A stretch of DNA of 37,508 bases from Meiothermus sp. CFH 77666 (GCF_017497985.1 NZ_JAGDFV010000028.1:1-37508); one strand, 5' to 3'. Numbered from the stretch's first letter, positions 14,635 through 24,195 are shown. Program-made: numbers and translations. Notes: a model not told the origin generated them from the letters alone.

Positions 14635-15450
14635 TTACGGCTCGAAAGCCAGAAGTGAGCGCAAAAAGCCCTCGAGGTCGGCCTGCCAGGGCCCCACAAA
14701 CCCCAGCTTCTGGGATATTTCTCGTGCCGATTGGCTCAAGGCATGCAGGTAACCCGAGAGCGTTTTGGGGTCGCGGTAGTGGGCTTCTGCCCCGGCCAGA
14801 CTGAGCGCCGCTACCACCTCGCCCTCCGGGCCCCGGACAGGGGCGGCCAGCTCGGCGGAGTGGGGCTCGAGCTCCCCAAAACTCGCGGCAAACCCAGTTT
14901 TGCGGGTTTCGAACAGCAGTGCTTGCAAAGGCCCCAGACCTACCGGCGTGGCCGGGGTATAGCGCTTACGCTCCCCCTGGAATACGCCTTCCCGCACGGT
15001 TGGCGGCGCAAAGGCCAGCAGAAGCCGGGTGGAAGCCCCTGCATACAGGGGCGCTCGCCGCCCAGGGGCAATATAGAGGCGCACCCTCGAGCGAGCCTCC
15101 ACCACCTCCAGGTACACCCCCTCCAGCCCATCCCGCACCACCCACTGCACCGACTGGCTCGTGGCGTCGCGCAGGGCCTGCATCAGCGGCAGAGCCACCT
15201 GGCGGGCCGGGTAGGCGGCTTTGACCAGGGTGCCCAGGTGCAACAATCGCGTACCCAGGCGGTAGCGGTCGTGGTCGCGCACCAGCAGGCCATGTTGCTC
15301 GAGCGCCCGCAGGCTGCGCAGGCAGGTAGCCTTGGGCCAGCCGCTCGCCCGGGCCAGCTCCGAGAGGCCCCAGTAGGGCCGCTCCTCGCTGAAAAACCCC
15401 AGCAGGTACAGGGGACGCTCGAGGGTGGGGATGGCTTCGAGGGGTTTCAT
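14635..15450 (-). CDS. IclR family transcriptional regulator
   Basis: 271 residues from ATG 15450. An N-terminal winged helix (about 8-70: GLSELARASGWPKATCLRSLRALEQHGLLV) is followed by an IclR effector domain with VQWVVRDGLEGVYLEVVEA and PGRRAPLYAGASTRLLLAF. IclR proteins sense small acids and often control the operon they lie in. The gene is first in a collinear unit with dctPQM and pxp genes and is probably their autoregulated controller. A frame to GTG 15462 exists, but ATG 15450 gives the usual N terminus. The start codon lies inside one of two operator-like boxes, so binding would block both transcription and initiation. Confidence 0.9.
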   Translation of the reverse strand: MKPLEAIPTLERPLYLLGFFSEERPYWGLSELARASGWPKATCLRSLRALEQHGLLVRDHDRYRLGTRLLHLGTLVKAAYPARQVALPLMQALRDATSQSVQWVVRDGLEGVYLEVVEARSRVRLYIAPGRRAPLYAGASTRLLLAFAPPTVREGVFQGERKRYTPATPVGLGPLQALLFETRKTGFAASFGELEPHSAELAAPVRGPEGEVVAALSLAGAEAHYRDPKTLSGYLHALSQSAREISQKLGFVGPWQADLEGFLRSLLAFEP

Positions 15451-15478
15451 TGAATGAACCACCTGTTTATTGAATGAA
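15446..15478 (-). promoter_or_regulatory. Paired operator boxes for the IclR regulator
   Basis: TTCATTGAATGAA (15446-15458) is a perfect palindrome around a central base. TTTATTGAATGAA (15466-15478) is a one-mismatch copy exactly 20 bp away, about two helical turns. Both copies continue into CC, so the pair is also a 14-bp direct repeat. The first box overlaps the iclR start codon. IclR proteins typically bind paired 13-15 bp palindromes as dimers of dimers. Confidence 0.75.
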
Positions 15479-15590
15479 CCTATTGGACAAAACAGTAAAG
15501 CCCGGCCCCCTCGCTGTCAAGGGGGCGCTCACGCGACCTATTCAGCCTATGGCTGAAGACCTAAAGCATCTGAGGAAATCAGCAAGAGGC

Positions 15591-16565
15591 TCACCAGCCC
15601 AGCACCATAGCAAACATCAACGGCGCCACAATCGAGGCATCCGACTCGATGATGAACTTGGGCGTATCCACCGCCAGCTTGCCCCAGGTAATTTTCTCGT
15701 TGGGTACGGCCCCCGAGTACGAGCCATAGCTGGTGGTGGAGTCGGAGATCTGGCAGAAGTAACCCCACACCGGAATGTCGGGGCGCTGCATGTCCTGGTG
15801 CAGCATGGGCACCACACAGATGGGGAAGTCGCCCGCAATGCCCCCGCCAATCTGAAAGAAACCAATCGAGTGCTTTGCGCTGGTTTCCACGTACCAGTTG
15901 GCCAGTTCCATCATGTACTCGATGCCGGTTCGCACCGTGTGCACGTTCTTGATTTCCCCATTCAGGCAGTGCCCGGCGTACATGTTGCCGGTGGTGGAGT
16001 CTTCCCAGCCCGGTACATAAATGGGCAGGTTCTTCTCGGCAGCGGCCACCATCCAGCTATCCCTGGGGTCAATCTGGTAGTAGCGCTCGAGCTTCCCCGA
16101 GCGAATAATGCGGTACAAAAACTCGTGCGGAAAGTAGCGCTCCCCTGCCCGGTCTGCCGCCTCCCACTCTTCCAAAAGCGCATTTTCCAGACGCCGCATG
16201 GCCTCCATCTCGGGAATGCAGGTATCGGTCACGCGGTTCATGTGCTTTTCCAGCAGGCGTTGCTCGTCCTGGGCGGTCAGTTCGCGCCAGTTAGGGATGC
16301 GCTCGTAGTGGTGGTGGGCCACCAGGTTAAACAGGTCTTCCTCCAGGTTGGCCCCGGTGCAGCTTATGGCGTGCACCTTGCCCTGGCGGATCATCTCGGC
16401 AAGCGAAAGGCCCAGCTCGGCGGTGCTCATGGCCCCGGCCAGCGTGACCATCATCACCCCGCCTTTGTCGAGGTGGGCACGGTAGGCCTCAGCAGCGTCT
16501 ACCAGGGTAGCGGCGTTGAAGTGACGGAAATGGTGTTTGAGGAACTTTGAAACTGCTCCGTTTGC
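15591..16565 (-). CDS. Deoxyhypusine synthase-like protein (possible homospermidine synthase)
   Basis: 324 residues, starting at GTG 16565, which has a GGGAGGT Shine-Dalgarno 6 nt upstream; the longer open frame starts at TTG without one. NAD-dependent family that transfers the aminobutyl group of spermidine. Visible motifs: TLAGAMSTAELGLSLAEMI near residue 40, ISCTGANLEEDLFNL, EDSTTGNMYAG, GGGIAGDFPICVVPML and the late WGKLAVD, whose Lys matches the catalytic imine-forming Lys of human DHS. Bacteria lack eIF5A, so modification of that protein is unlikely; some bacterial homologues make homospermidine, and Thermaceae make unusual polyamines. The role here is inferred. It stands alone on the minus strand. 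Confidence 0.88.
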   Translation of the reverse strand, partial: ANGAVSKFLKHHFRHFNAATLVDAAEAYRAHLDKGGVMMVTLAGAMSTAELGLSLAEMIRQGKVHAISCTGANLEEDLFNLVAHHHYERIPNWRELTAQDEQRLLEKHMNRVTDTCIPEMEAMRRLENALLEEWEAADRAGERYFPHEFLYRIIRSGKLERYYQIDPRDSWMVAAAEKNLPIYVPGWEDSTTGNMYAGHCLNGEIKNVHTVRTGIEYMMELANWYVETSAKHSIGFFQIGGGIAGDFPICVVPMLHQDMQRPDIPVWGYFCQISDSTTSYGSYSGAVPNEKITWGKLAVDTPKFIIESDASIVAPLMFAMVLGW

Positions 16566-17029
16566 CACTTGGATACCTCCCAACTCGCGGGGTGGGCGAA
16601 AGTGGCTCCCCCCTTCGGCCTCGGGTGCAGCGTACTTGCCGAACGCCGGAAACCTGCAGGCCCTACAGCCTGCCCTGCACCGCCTGCAAGTGTACTCGAG
16701 TCCACCGCGATTTCAAGACCTCGGCAGGCCTTGGTTAAGAGCAACCACTAGAAGCGCTCGTAGGAGGGGATTTGGAAAACGGGTACATTTCTACCCAAAC
16801 CCGCCGCCAGTGCCCCAGCAGGTCGAGGCCTGGGTCTAGATAAAAATGAGGAGCCAGTGGCTCCTCAGCAAAAACCTGAGACAAGCTCTCAATAACAAGC
16901 GCATATATCCAGCATCGTTGCAAGCAATCAGCAGGAGTACTTCGATGGCCCTAAGACTATTTTCCAGATTGCTTCGCTACCTTTGACGGCTCACTGGTAG
17001 TCGTGGTGCTCAGCGACCTCAAATGACCC
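16566..17029. other. Intergenic region with terminator and possible mini-ORF
   Basis: No standard gene. Contents: a terminator near 16842-16867, and on the + strand a 13-codon frame at 16945-16986 preceded by AGGAG (see findings). The rest (16600-16840) shows nothing I can assign. Confidence 0.5.
16842..16867 (-). terminator. Intrinsic terminator on the minus strand
   Basis: Perfect 9-bp stem TGAGGAGCC / GGCTCCTCA with a 3-nt loop (16847-16867), followed on the minus strand by five T (16846-16842). It lies about 163 nt past the stop of the secreted-protein gene and upstream of the DHS-like gene, separating the two. Confidence 0.8.
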
Positions 17030-17581
17030 CTACCCCTGGCTAAGCTGAGCCAGCCTGGTGATCATTTCGTCTAGTTTGGATGCGAAGGGCTCCAGAGCAA
17101 AGGGGTTGGGCGCATCCGGGTCAAGTGCTTTAGTGACGGTTTGCTGGGACTGAGCACTGGAGTCAGTATTGGTCTGGTTCTGGCTGCTATCGCTCGAGGT
17201 GTTTCCGGTCTGGGTGTTATCGCTCGAGGTGTTGCTGTTCTGGCTAGTCTGGTTGGCAGACTCGGGGGTAGCTTCGGCAGCTTGTATGGCAGCACGTTGC
17301 TCGGGGGTCAGTTGAGCCAGAATCTGCTGGGCATACCACTCGGCCATCACGGGCGTAAGGGCTGCCGAATTGCGAATGGCCCGCAGGTAGAGCAGCAGTT
17401 GTTCGGCCTGCTCTTTGCTGAGCCTGGCATCGCCCTCGAGAAGCTTGCCAATCCCCTCGATATGTGCGGCCAGTTCGGTCATGACCGCGCTGGGCGCGGG
17501 GGGCTCTGGGTCGGTTTGCGCCAGCGCGCCGCCCCAACCCAGCAAAGCCAAAACCAAGAGTACCGCTAGACCGTTTTTCAT
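17030..17581 (-). CDS. Secreted protein with Ser/Asn/Thr/Gln-rich linker (function unknown)
   Basis: 183 residues from ATG 17581, chosen because GGAGGAAAT precedes it and it opens with a signal peptide (MKNGLAVLLVLALLGWGGALA, cleavage near ALA-QT). The mature part has a helical domain (about 30-100, including LSKEQAEQLLLYLRAIRN and LTPEQRAAIQAAE). A low-complexity tract (about 108-150) follows, made almost only of S, N, T, Q and D, then a short helical tail. The tract is encoded by imperfect repeats: TATCGCTCGAGGTGTT occurs twice on the + strand around 17185-17235. I do not recognise the family. The helical part resembles small Zn-binding or periplasmic adaptor proteins only in general shape. 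The longer frame to 17722 has no start signals. Confidence 0.75.
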   Translation of the reverse strand: MKNGLAVLLVLALLGWGGALAQTDPEPPAPSAVMTELAAHIEGIGKLLEGDARLSKEQAEQLLLYLRAIRNSAALTPVMAEWYAQQILAQLTPEQRAAIQAAEATPESANQTSQNSNTSSDNTQTGNTSSDSSQNQTNTDSSAQSQQTVTKALDPDAPNPFALEPFASKLDEMITRLAQLSQG

Positions 17582-17746
17582 GGCATTTCCTCCTGTGCGG
17601 GGAGTCCTGGCCAGGATGCTCTCCCGAAACAAGGATGGGTGGGCTTGATGGCAGTCCGGTGGCAGCCGCATGAAAAAATCAAGAAGATGAGCGTCCGGCA
17701 CCCAAATCTCATGGCCAAGCAACCCACCAGAACGGGATCAACCTGC

Positions 17747-17768
17747 ATTAACTTTCCTTGGGGTTAAT
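17747..17768. promoter_or_regulatory. Inverted repeat upstream of truncated haemoglobin
   Basis: ATTAAC (17747-17752) and GTTAAT (17763-17768) form a perfect 6-bp inverted repeat with a 10-bp spacer, 57 nt before the haemoglobin start. The geometry fits a dimeric regulator site; which protein binds is unknown. Confidence 0.4.
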
Positions 17769-17824
17769 CGAATCGGGGCTTTGCTCACTACAGCCGGGCG
17801 GTTCTTTGGCATAAGGTTTGCTAC

Positions 17825-18235
17825 GTGAACGACATAGCCTCCAGAGCCGACCTCGCAGTGGTGGTGGACAGCTTCTATGCCAAGGCCCTTCAGGACGAGC
17901 AGATTGGCTACTTATTCGAGGGCCTGGACTTGATGAACCACCTGCCCGTCATCCACGACTTCTGGGAGAACATCCTGTGGCATACTGGCGCCTACAAGGG
18001 CGGTATGATGTACAAGCATCTACTGCTGAATGCCCGCAAACCGCTCAAACTCGAGCACTTCCAGCGCTGGCTCGAGCTCTTCACCCAGACCATAGACGAG
18101 CACTACGCAGGCCCCAACGCCCAGACCATGAAGCAGTTCGCCTACTCCATTGCCAACACCATGTACAGCCGCATCTCCCAGCAGAATGCCATCCCGCTGG
18201 GGGTTCAGGACAGCCCGCCCAAACCAGCAGGCTGA
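17825..18235 (+). CDS. Group III truncated haemoglobin
   Basis: 136 residues, starting at GTG 17825. The short globin fold is typical of trHb3: an N-terminal VVDSFYAKALQDEQIGYLF, then DLMNHLPVIHDFWENILW, YKGGMMYKHL and LEHFQRWLELFTQTID, in which the His of LEHFQRW is the expected proximal haem ligand. Such proteins bind O2, NO or sulfide and are linked to redox or nitrosative stress; the actual ligand here is not known. No strong Shine-Dalgarno is visible, so the mRNA may be leaderless. It stands alone, preceded by an inverted repeat at 17747-17768. Confidence 0.9.
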   Translation: MNDIASRADLAVVVDSFYAKALQDEQIGYLFEGLDLMNHLPVIHDFWENILWHTGAYKGGMMYKHLLLNARKPLKLEHFQRWLELFTQTIDEHYAGPNAQTMKQFAYSIANTMYSRISQQNAIPLGVQDSPPKPAG

Positions 18236-18591
18236 GCGGGTTCCTAGGAGATTTTGCCGCTCACAACAAAACATTCGGCCATCGGGAAAAGGGCGTGGTT
18301 AAGGTCTTTCGCTGCCCCCGGAAGGCTCGTCATTCGCGGAAAACCCCAATCTGGTTCTAATACCAACTCTGCGCGTGAGCGGCGCTAAACGCGCCCCTCA
18401 CTTGCCGCGCCAGGGGGCGCGTCCGAGGGACTTGTATATCGCTTTTGGGTCACTTCTGAGCAGATTCGGTATAAGTTGCGCCCGTATAAGGTTTAGAGAT
18501 GAATCCAGGCTGAACTAGAAAATCATGCTCCGGGCGCAATACCCGGATGGTTTTCGATCATGCCATTATCCAAAACATAGGCGGTAGGCAC
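18236..18591. other. Intergenic region, no gene seen
   Basis: 356 nt between the haemoglobin and DUF2905 genes, both ending here. It contains small GC-rich palindromes (for example GCGCC/GGCGC near 18408-18420) and the 10-mer CAGATTCGGT (18461-18470), whose complement recurs at 30166-30175, so part of it may be a decayed dispersed repeat. Confidence 0.4.
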
Positions 18592-18813
18592 TTAGCGAAA
18601 CCAGCGAAGCAGCAGGTTGAAGAGCAGGCTCAGCCCCACACTAACCAGCACCATCGAGGTAAGGGGAAGGTAGAAGCGAAATCCCTCCCGCTCGATGCGA
18701 ATATCTCCCGGCAGGCGACCAAACCAGCTCAGCAACCCAGGCGCATACAACCAAACCAGACCCAGGGCCACAAGCACAATGCCCAGCCCCAGCAAAAAGC
18801 GCCCGACCTCCAT
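18592..18813 (-). CDS. DUF2905 family small membrane protein
   Basis: 73 residues with two membrane helices (about 5-27 and 49-68) joined by the conserved loop LSWFGRLPGDIRIEREGFRFYLPL, the hallmark of DUF2905. The function of the family is unknown. The start codon lies 3 nt after the era stop, so it is co-translated with Era, a pairing that may point to a role in ribosome or membrane biogenesis. Confidence 0.88.
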   Translation of the reverse strand: MEVGRFLLGLGIVLVALGLVWLYAPGLLSWFGRLPGDIRIEREGFRFYLPLTSMVLVSVGLSLLFNLLLRWFR

Positions 18814-18816
18814 GCT

Positions 18817-19713
18817 TCAATGGTAGCCCAGTTCCCGCAGGGCTTCAGGGTCTTTGCGCCAGTTGGGGTACACCTTGACCTGCAGGTCCAGGTAGACCTT
18901 GCGCGCCAGAAAAACCTCCAACTGCTTGCGGGCTGCCGCCCCAATTTCGCGGAGCATCCGCCCCCCTGAACCGATCAGGATGGGTTTGTGGTTCTCGCGC
19001 TCGACGTAGATGTTGACCTGAATATAGAACATGCCGTTGTCCCGGAGCTCAAATTCCTCGGTTTTGGTGGCAATGGAGTAGGGAATCTCCTCCTTGAGCC
19101 GCTTCATGGCTTCCTCGCGCACAATCTCGGCAGCCCATTCCTCGGGGGTCTGGTCGCCCTTGGCGTAGTCTTCGGGGAAAAAGAAGGGGCCTTCGGGTAG
19201 CAGAGCCAGCACCTCATCGCGCAGGGCTTTGGCGTCGCGTTCGTTCTGGGCCGAGATCATGCGGGTTTCCAGGCCCGGCAGCAGTTCGGCGTAGGCTTGC
19301 AGGGCTGCCTCGGGATACTTGGCGGCGTCGGCCTTGTTACCCACCAGAACAATGGGTACCTGTCCCTTCAAGGGGCGCAGGGCACGGGCGACCAGCTCGT
19401 CCTCGTGGGTGGGGGGGTGGCGCAGATCCACCAGCCAGAGCACCACGTTGACCTCGGCCAGGGCATCGGTAATCTGGCGGATCATGTACTCGCTCATGGC
19501 ATCGGCGGCCTCGTGCCAGCCCGGCGTGTCCACAAACACAATCTGTCGGTTGCCCTCGGTATGGATGCCGCGCACCCGTTTGCGGGTGGTCTGCGGTTTG
19601 GGGCTGATGGGGGCGATCTTCACGCCCAGCATGGAGTTGAGCAGGGTAGACTTGCCCACATTGGGTTTGCCCACCAGGGCCACAAATCCGGAATAGGTGG
19701 TTCCTTCAGTCAC
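18817..19713 (-). CDS. era: GTPase Era, 30S ribosome assembly factor
   Basis: 298 residues from GTG 19713. The GTPase domain has G1 GKPNVGKS (15-22), the Thr-rich switch PQTTR, G3 DTPGW and G4 NKAD. The C-terminal KH domain has PILIGSGGRMLREIG, which binds the 3' end of 16S rRNA. The GTG start is preferred: a TATACT box ends 6 nt before it, which fits a leaderless transcript, and the N terminus then matches other Era proteins. The longer open frame (to 19830) has no support. It is divergent from dprA. Confidence 0.95.
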   Translation of the reverse strand: MTEGTTYSGFVALVGKPNVGKSTLLNSMLGVKIAPISPKPQTTRKRVRGIHTEGNRQIVFVDTPGWHEAADAMSEYMIRQITDALAEVNVVLWLVDLRHPPTHEDELVARALRPLKGQVPIVLVGNKADAAKYPEAALQAYAELLPGLETRMISAQNERDAKALRDEVLALLPEGPFFFPEDYAKGDQTPEEWAAEIVREEAMKRLKEEIPYSIATKTEEFELRDNGMFYIQVNIYVERENHKPILIGSGGRMLREIGAAARKQLEVFLARKVYLDLQVKVYPNWRKDPEALRELGYH

Positions 19714-19719
19714 CGCTTT

Positions 19720-19725
19720 AGTATA
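19720..19725 (-). promoter_or_regulatory. -10 box of a leaderless era promoter
   Basis: TATACT on the minus strand, 6 nt upstream of the GTG start codon of era. No consensus -35 is seen, which is common for leaderless genes of Deinococcota. The divergent dprA start is only about 46 nt away, so the two promoters face away from each other in a very small space. Confidence 0.55.
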
Positions 19726-19770
19726 GATGAACCTCCAGGCTCTCCCCCATCCGCTATCCTGATGCGAGCT

Positions 19771-20784
19771 ATGCCCGACCCCCTGGCCCTTGCACTCGCC
19801 CCCCAGATTGGCCCCAGCCGCCTGCAGCAAGCCCTTGCCACCGACCTGAGCGTGGAGGCGGTGGCCGAACTGCTGGGCCGCGAAATTGCCTCTGGTTACG
19901 CCAAAACCTTACAGGAGGGCCGGGCCGAGCAGGAGCGTGAGCAGGCAGCCCGGCTGGGCCTGCGGCTGATTGGGCTGTGGGAGCCCGACTACCCCGAGGT
20001 ACTGCGTCACCTCGAGAGCCCCCCTATGGTGCTGTACCTGAAAGGGGAGCTACCACCTTCCGAGCGCAACATTGCCGTAGTGGGCACCCGCAAAGCCAGC
20101 CCCTGGGCCACCGCCTGGACGCACAAGGTAGCACGCGAACTGGCCGAGGCCGGGGTGGGCATCATCTCGGGGCTGGCCCTGGGGATTGATGCCGCCTCGC
20201 ACAAGGGCGCTCTGGAGGGGGGCGGCTACACCCTTGGGGTGCTGGGCAGCAGCATGGATCGCTTCTATCCCCCCCAGAACCGTGCCCTGGCCGAAAGGAT
20301 GAACGTGCTCTCGGAGTTTCCACTGGGAACCCCCCCACAACCAGGTCTGTTTCCCCGGCGCAATCGCATTGTGGCTGCGCTGGCCAAAGCCGTGCTGGTA
20401 GTGGAGGCCGGGGAGAAAAGCGGCAGTCTGATTACCGCCAGGTTTGCGGCGGAACTGGGCCGCGATGTGCTGGCCGTACCGGGCCGCCCCGGCGATACCT
20501 TCTCGCTGGGCTGCAACCGGCTGATTCAGGACGGGGCGGGGCTGGTAATGCATACCGAGGATGTGCTGAACGCGCTGGGGGTGCGGGCTCCACAAAAGCA
20601 ATCGGTTCAGCTCGAGGGCCCCGAAGCCCAGGTCTACCGGGCCTTGCTCGAGCTCTCCGAGGCCCTGCCCGATGACCTTGCCCAAACCACCGGCCTCTCC
20701 CCTGCCGAGACGCTTTCAGTGCTGACAATGCTTGAAATCAAGGGGCTGGTGCAAAGCAACGCAGGGCGCTACAGCCCGATCTGA
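19771..20784 (+). CDS. dprA: DNA processing protein DprA
   Basis: 337 residues from ATG 19771 (ATG 19762 three codons earlier is also possible). DprA binds incoming single-stranded DNA during natural transformation and loads RecA. The Rossmann-like domain shows IAVVGTRKASPWA, GLALGIDAASHKGAL and GEKSGSLITARFAAELGRDVLAVPGRPGD; an N-terminal helical part and a C-terminal winged helix (LPDDLAQTTGLSPAETLSVLTMLEIKGLV) complete the family layout. Thermaceae are known for strong natural competence. TATCCT at 19755-19760 may be the -10. The stop is 53 nt from the convergent dusA stop. Confidence 0.93.
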   Translation: MPDPLALALAPQIGPSRLQQALATDLSVEAVAELLGREIASGYAKTLQEGRAEQEREQAARLGLRLIGLWEPDYPEVLRHLESPPMVLYLKGELPPSERNIAVVGTRKASPWATAWTHKVARELAEAGVGIISGLALGIDAASHKGALEGGGYTLGVLGSSMDRFYPPQNRALAERMNVLSEFPLGTPPQPGLFPRRNRIVAALAKAVLVVEAGEKSGSLITARFAAELGRDVLAVPGRPGDTFSLGCNRLIQDGAGLVMHTEDVLNALGVRAPQKQSVQLEGPEAQVYRALLELSEALPDDLAQTTGLSPAETLSVLTMLEIKGLVQSNAGRYSPI

Positions 20785-20793
20785 CGGGATTTA

Positions 20794-20811
20794 TGCCGGA
20801 TTCAAAAAGAC
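20794..20811. repeat. 18-mer shared with the pntB downstream region
   Basis: TGCCGGATTCAAAAAGAC matches the 18-mer at 30132-30149 with two mismatches. Both lie just outside the 3' ends of genes. Probably part of a short dispersed element. Confidence 0.45.
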
Positions 20812-20837
20812 TAACCAACGGCATGGGTTTGGTGCTG

Positions 20838-22322
<1,485 letters not shown>

Positions 22323-22323
<1 letters not shown>

Positions 22324-23132
22324 CAAACCCCTCTGTAAGCTATCATCTCCTGAGCAGGGCTTCTATCTCCATTACAACTTATCCTTCTCGGAGCCTCGAT
22401 AACCTCTACATCAAATCCCAAACTCGTATACAGGTCAAGGATCCGGGATGTGGCCTGGTTGGATATCACAACGGGCACGTCAAGCTGGGCAAGCCATCTT
22501 GCTAAACGCACCTGATCGGCCCAGGTAAAATCATCTGAACTATACTGCGTGAACTCCACATCGTAGGGAGGATCTGCATATACAAAATCTTTAGAGCTAA
22601 TCTGAAGCCGAGCAAAGTCACCCGTGCAAAACTCCCAGTTTTCGAATACTTCACGGTATTGTCTAAAATCTGACATGTAAGTTATGGTCTTATACTTCCC
22701 AAAAGGAACATTGAAAAAACCACGCCGATTGAACCTGCAAAGTCCGTTGTAGCCCGTCCGATTAAGGTAATAAAACAATAAAGCAGCCTCAGCACTATCA
22801 GCCTGGTTATCCAATATAAGCAGGTTGAATCGTTCTCGGTTTGCCTGATAAATTTCACGGCTATTCTCGAACTTCACTCCCTTCACTTGTAAGCCACGCC
22901 TCAAGTGCAAATAGAAATTGATTAGGTGTGGATTGATATCATTTAGCAATGCGTGCTCCGGCATCAATGAAAGAGTAACTCCCATGCCCCCCACAAATGG
23001 CTCTACCAAACGCCTTTTGCTATGTTTTAGCCAGAAACGTTCACGTATTACTGGAGCTAACCAACGTTTCCCTCCAGCCCATTTCAACGGTGGAGCTAAA
23101 GGGGTTTGCAAGGGAATCAGTGCTTGAACCAT
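22323..23132 (-). CDS. Dam-like adenine-N6 DNA methyltransferase (D12 class)
   Basis: 269 residues from ATG 23132. Motif order is that of alpha-class adenine methyltransferases: KWAGGKRWLAP (17-27), the SAM loop PFVGGMG (45-51), NRTGYNGLCRFNRRGFFNVPFG (about 124-145, the DNA-contact region shared with E. coli Dam), and catalytic DPPY (187-190). Enzymes with this layout usually methylate adenine in GATC or longer GAT-containing sites; the exact site is not readable. TACACT ends 8 nt before the start, which suggests a leaderless transcript. It is followed with one-base overlap by the predicted endonuclease. Low GC (about 40-45% by eye) points to horizontal transfer. Confidence 0.9.
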
Positions 23133-23149
23133 TGCGTACAAGTGTAAGT

Positions 23150-23173
23150 TAGGTAGCTTTCAAATGCTACCTA
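23150..23173. promoter_or_regulatory. Inverted repeat between ispH and the methyltransferase gene
   Basis: TAGGTAGC and GCTACCTA, a perfect 8-bp inverted repeat with an 8-nt loop. It includes the ispH stop codon and lies just upstream of the TACACT box (23141-23146) of the methyltransferase. It may be a transcription terminator without a T-run, or an operator for autoregulation of the restriction-modification unit. Confidence 0.5.
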
Positions 23174-24195
23174 TCGCCAACCAACCACTCGCTAGGCGAT
23201 ACCCTTTTGGGCTCACGGAATTCGATATCTTCCCACTCCCCCTCTTCGATCACTTCCAGATTGGGGTTCTGCCTGCGAAAATAGGCCACCACTTCCTGCA
23301 CCAGGTCGTCCGGGGTCGAGGCCGCCGAGGTGATGCCGATAGAGCGCACACCCCGCAGCCACTCCGGCTGAATGTCCTGCACGGTGTTGATGCGCTCGGC
23401 CCGGCCCACCAGGCTCTGGGCCAGCTCCAGGAGGCGCATTCCGTTGGAGGAGGCCAGGCTGGTCAGTACCAGGAACATGTCTACCTGGGGCGCAATCTGC
23501 TTGACGGCATCCTGACGGTTTTTGGTGGCATAGCAAAGGTCGTGTCGGCTGGGAACAACCAGCCTGGGGAAGCGTTGCTTAAGAATGTCAATGGTGGCAA
23601 GGGTATCGTCCACCGAGAGGGTGGTCTGGGTTAGCACCACCACCTTCTCGGGGTTTGGCACCTCGACCGTATGGGGGTCGGCCAGGCGGGGGTCGCGGCC
23701 CACATGGGTATGGACAGCCACCAGAATAGTGTTCTCCGGGGCCTCGCCACGGGTGCCTTTGATCTCCTGGTGGTCGGCGGAGTCGCCAATCAAGAGGATG
23801 GTATAGCCCTCCCGGGCATAGCGCTTGGCCTCGCTGTGCACCTTGGTAACCAGGGGACAGGTGGCATCAATCTGGTACAGGTTGCGCTCCGCCGCCTCGG
23901 TGCGCAGCCAGGGGGGAATCCCGTGGGCCGAGAAGACCACCGTTTCGCCCAGCTTTTTGCCCGCCTGCGCAAGCTCGGAGCGCAGTTGCTCCACTTCAGC
24001 CAGGTCTTCAACAAAGTGAACACCGTGCTGTTCTTTCAAACGTTTGACGACCACATCGTTGTGGACAATGGCGTGGTAGACCACCAGCTCGCCTTCGTCG
24101 CGCAACTCTCTAGCCGCCTTTTCTACCGCCTCGATGGCCATGACCACCCCAGCACAAAAACCCCTGGGTTTAGCTAGATAGATTCGCTCCACCAT
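23167..24195 (-). CDS. ispH: 4-hydroxy-3-methylbut-2-enyl diphosphate reductase
   Basis: 342 residues. Final enzyme of the MEP isoprenoid pathway; an iron-sulfur protein that forms IPP and DMAPP. The three cluster Cys are in PRGFCAGV (C14), [11 protein letters not shown] and [12 protein letters not shown]. Other family residues are AIVHND and the [11 protein letters not shown] and [10 protein letters not shown] segments. The start ATG at 24195 opens with [14 protein letters not shown], the expected N terminus. It is separated by only 34 nt from the downstream methyltransferase start and may supply read-through transcription to it. Confidence 0.96.
   Translation of the reverse strand: MVERIYLAKPRGFCAGVVMAIEAVEKAARELRDEGELVVYHAIVHNDVVVKRLKEQHGVHFVEDLAEVEQLRSELAQAGKKLGETVVFSAHGIPPWLRTEAAERNLYQIDATCPLVTKVHSEAKRYAREGYTILLIGDSADHQEIKGTRGEAPENTILVAVHTHVGRDPRLADPHTVEVPNPEKVVVLTQTTLSVDDTLATIDILKQRFPRLVVPSRHDLCYATKNRQDAVKQIAPQVDMFLVLTSLASSNGMRLLELAQSLVGRAERINTVQDIQPEWLRGVRSIGITSAASTPDDLVQEVVAYFRRQNPNLEVIEEGEWEDIEFREPKRVSPSEWLVGDR

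Noticed and set aside
18236-18591. Possible small gene or RNA in the haemoglobin-DUF2905 gap
   Set aside because: No start signals, no clear RNA fold or promoter-terminator pair; only short palindromes and a fragment of a dispersed repeat.
19297-19770. 158-codon extension of DprA
   Set aside because: It is antisense to era and would cross both divergent promoters; the DprA family starts near 19771.
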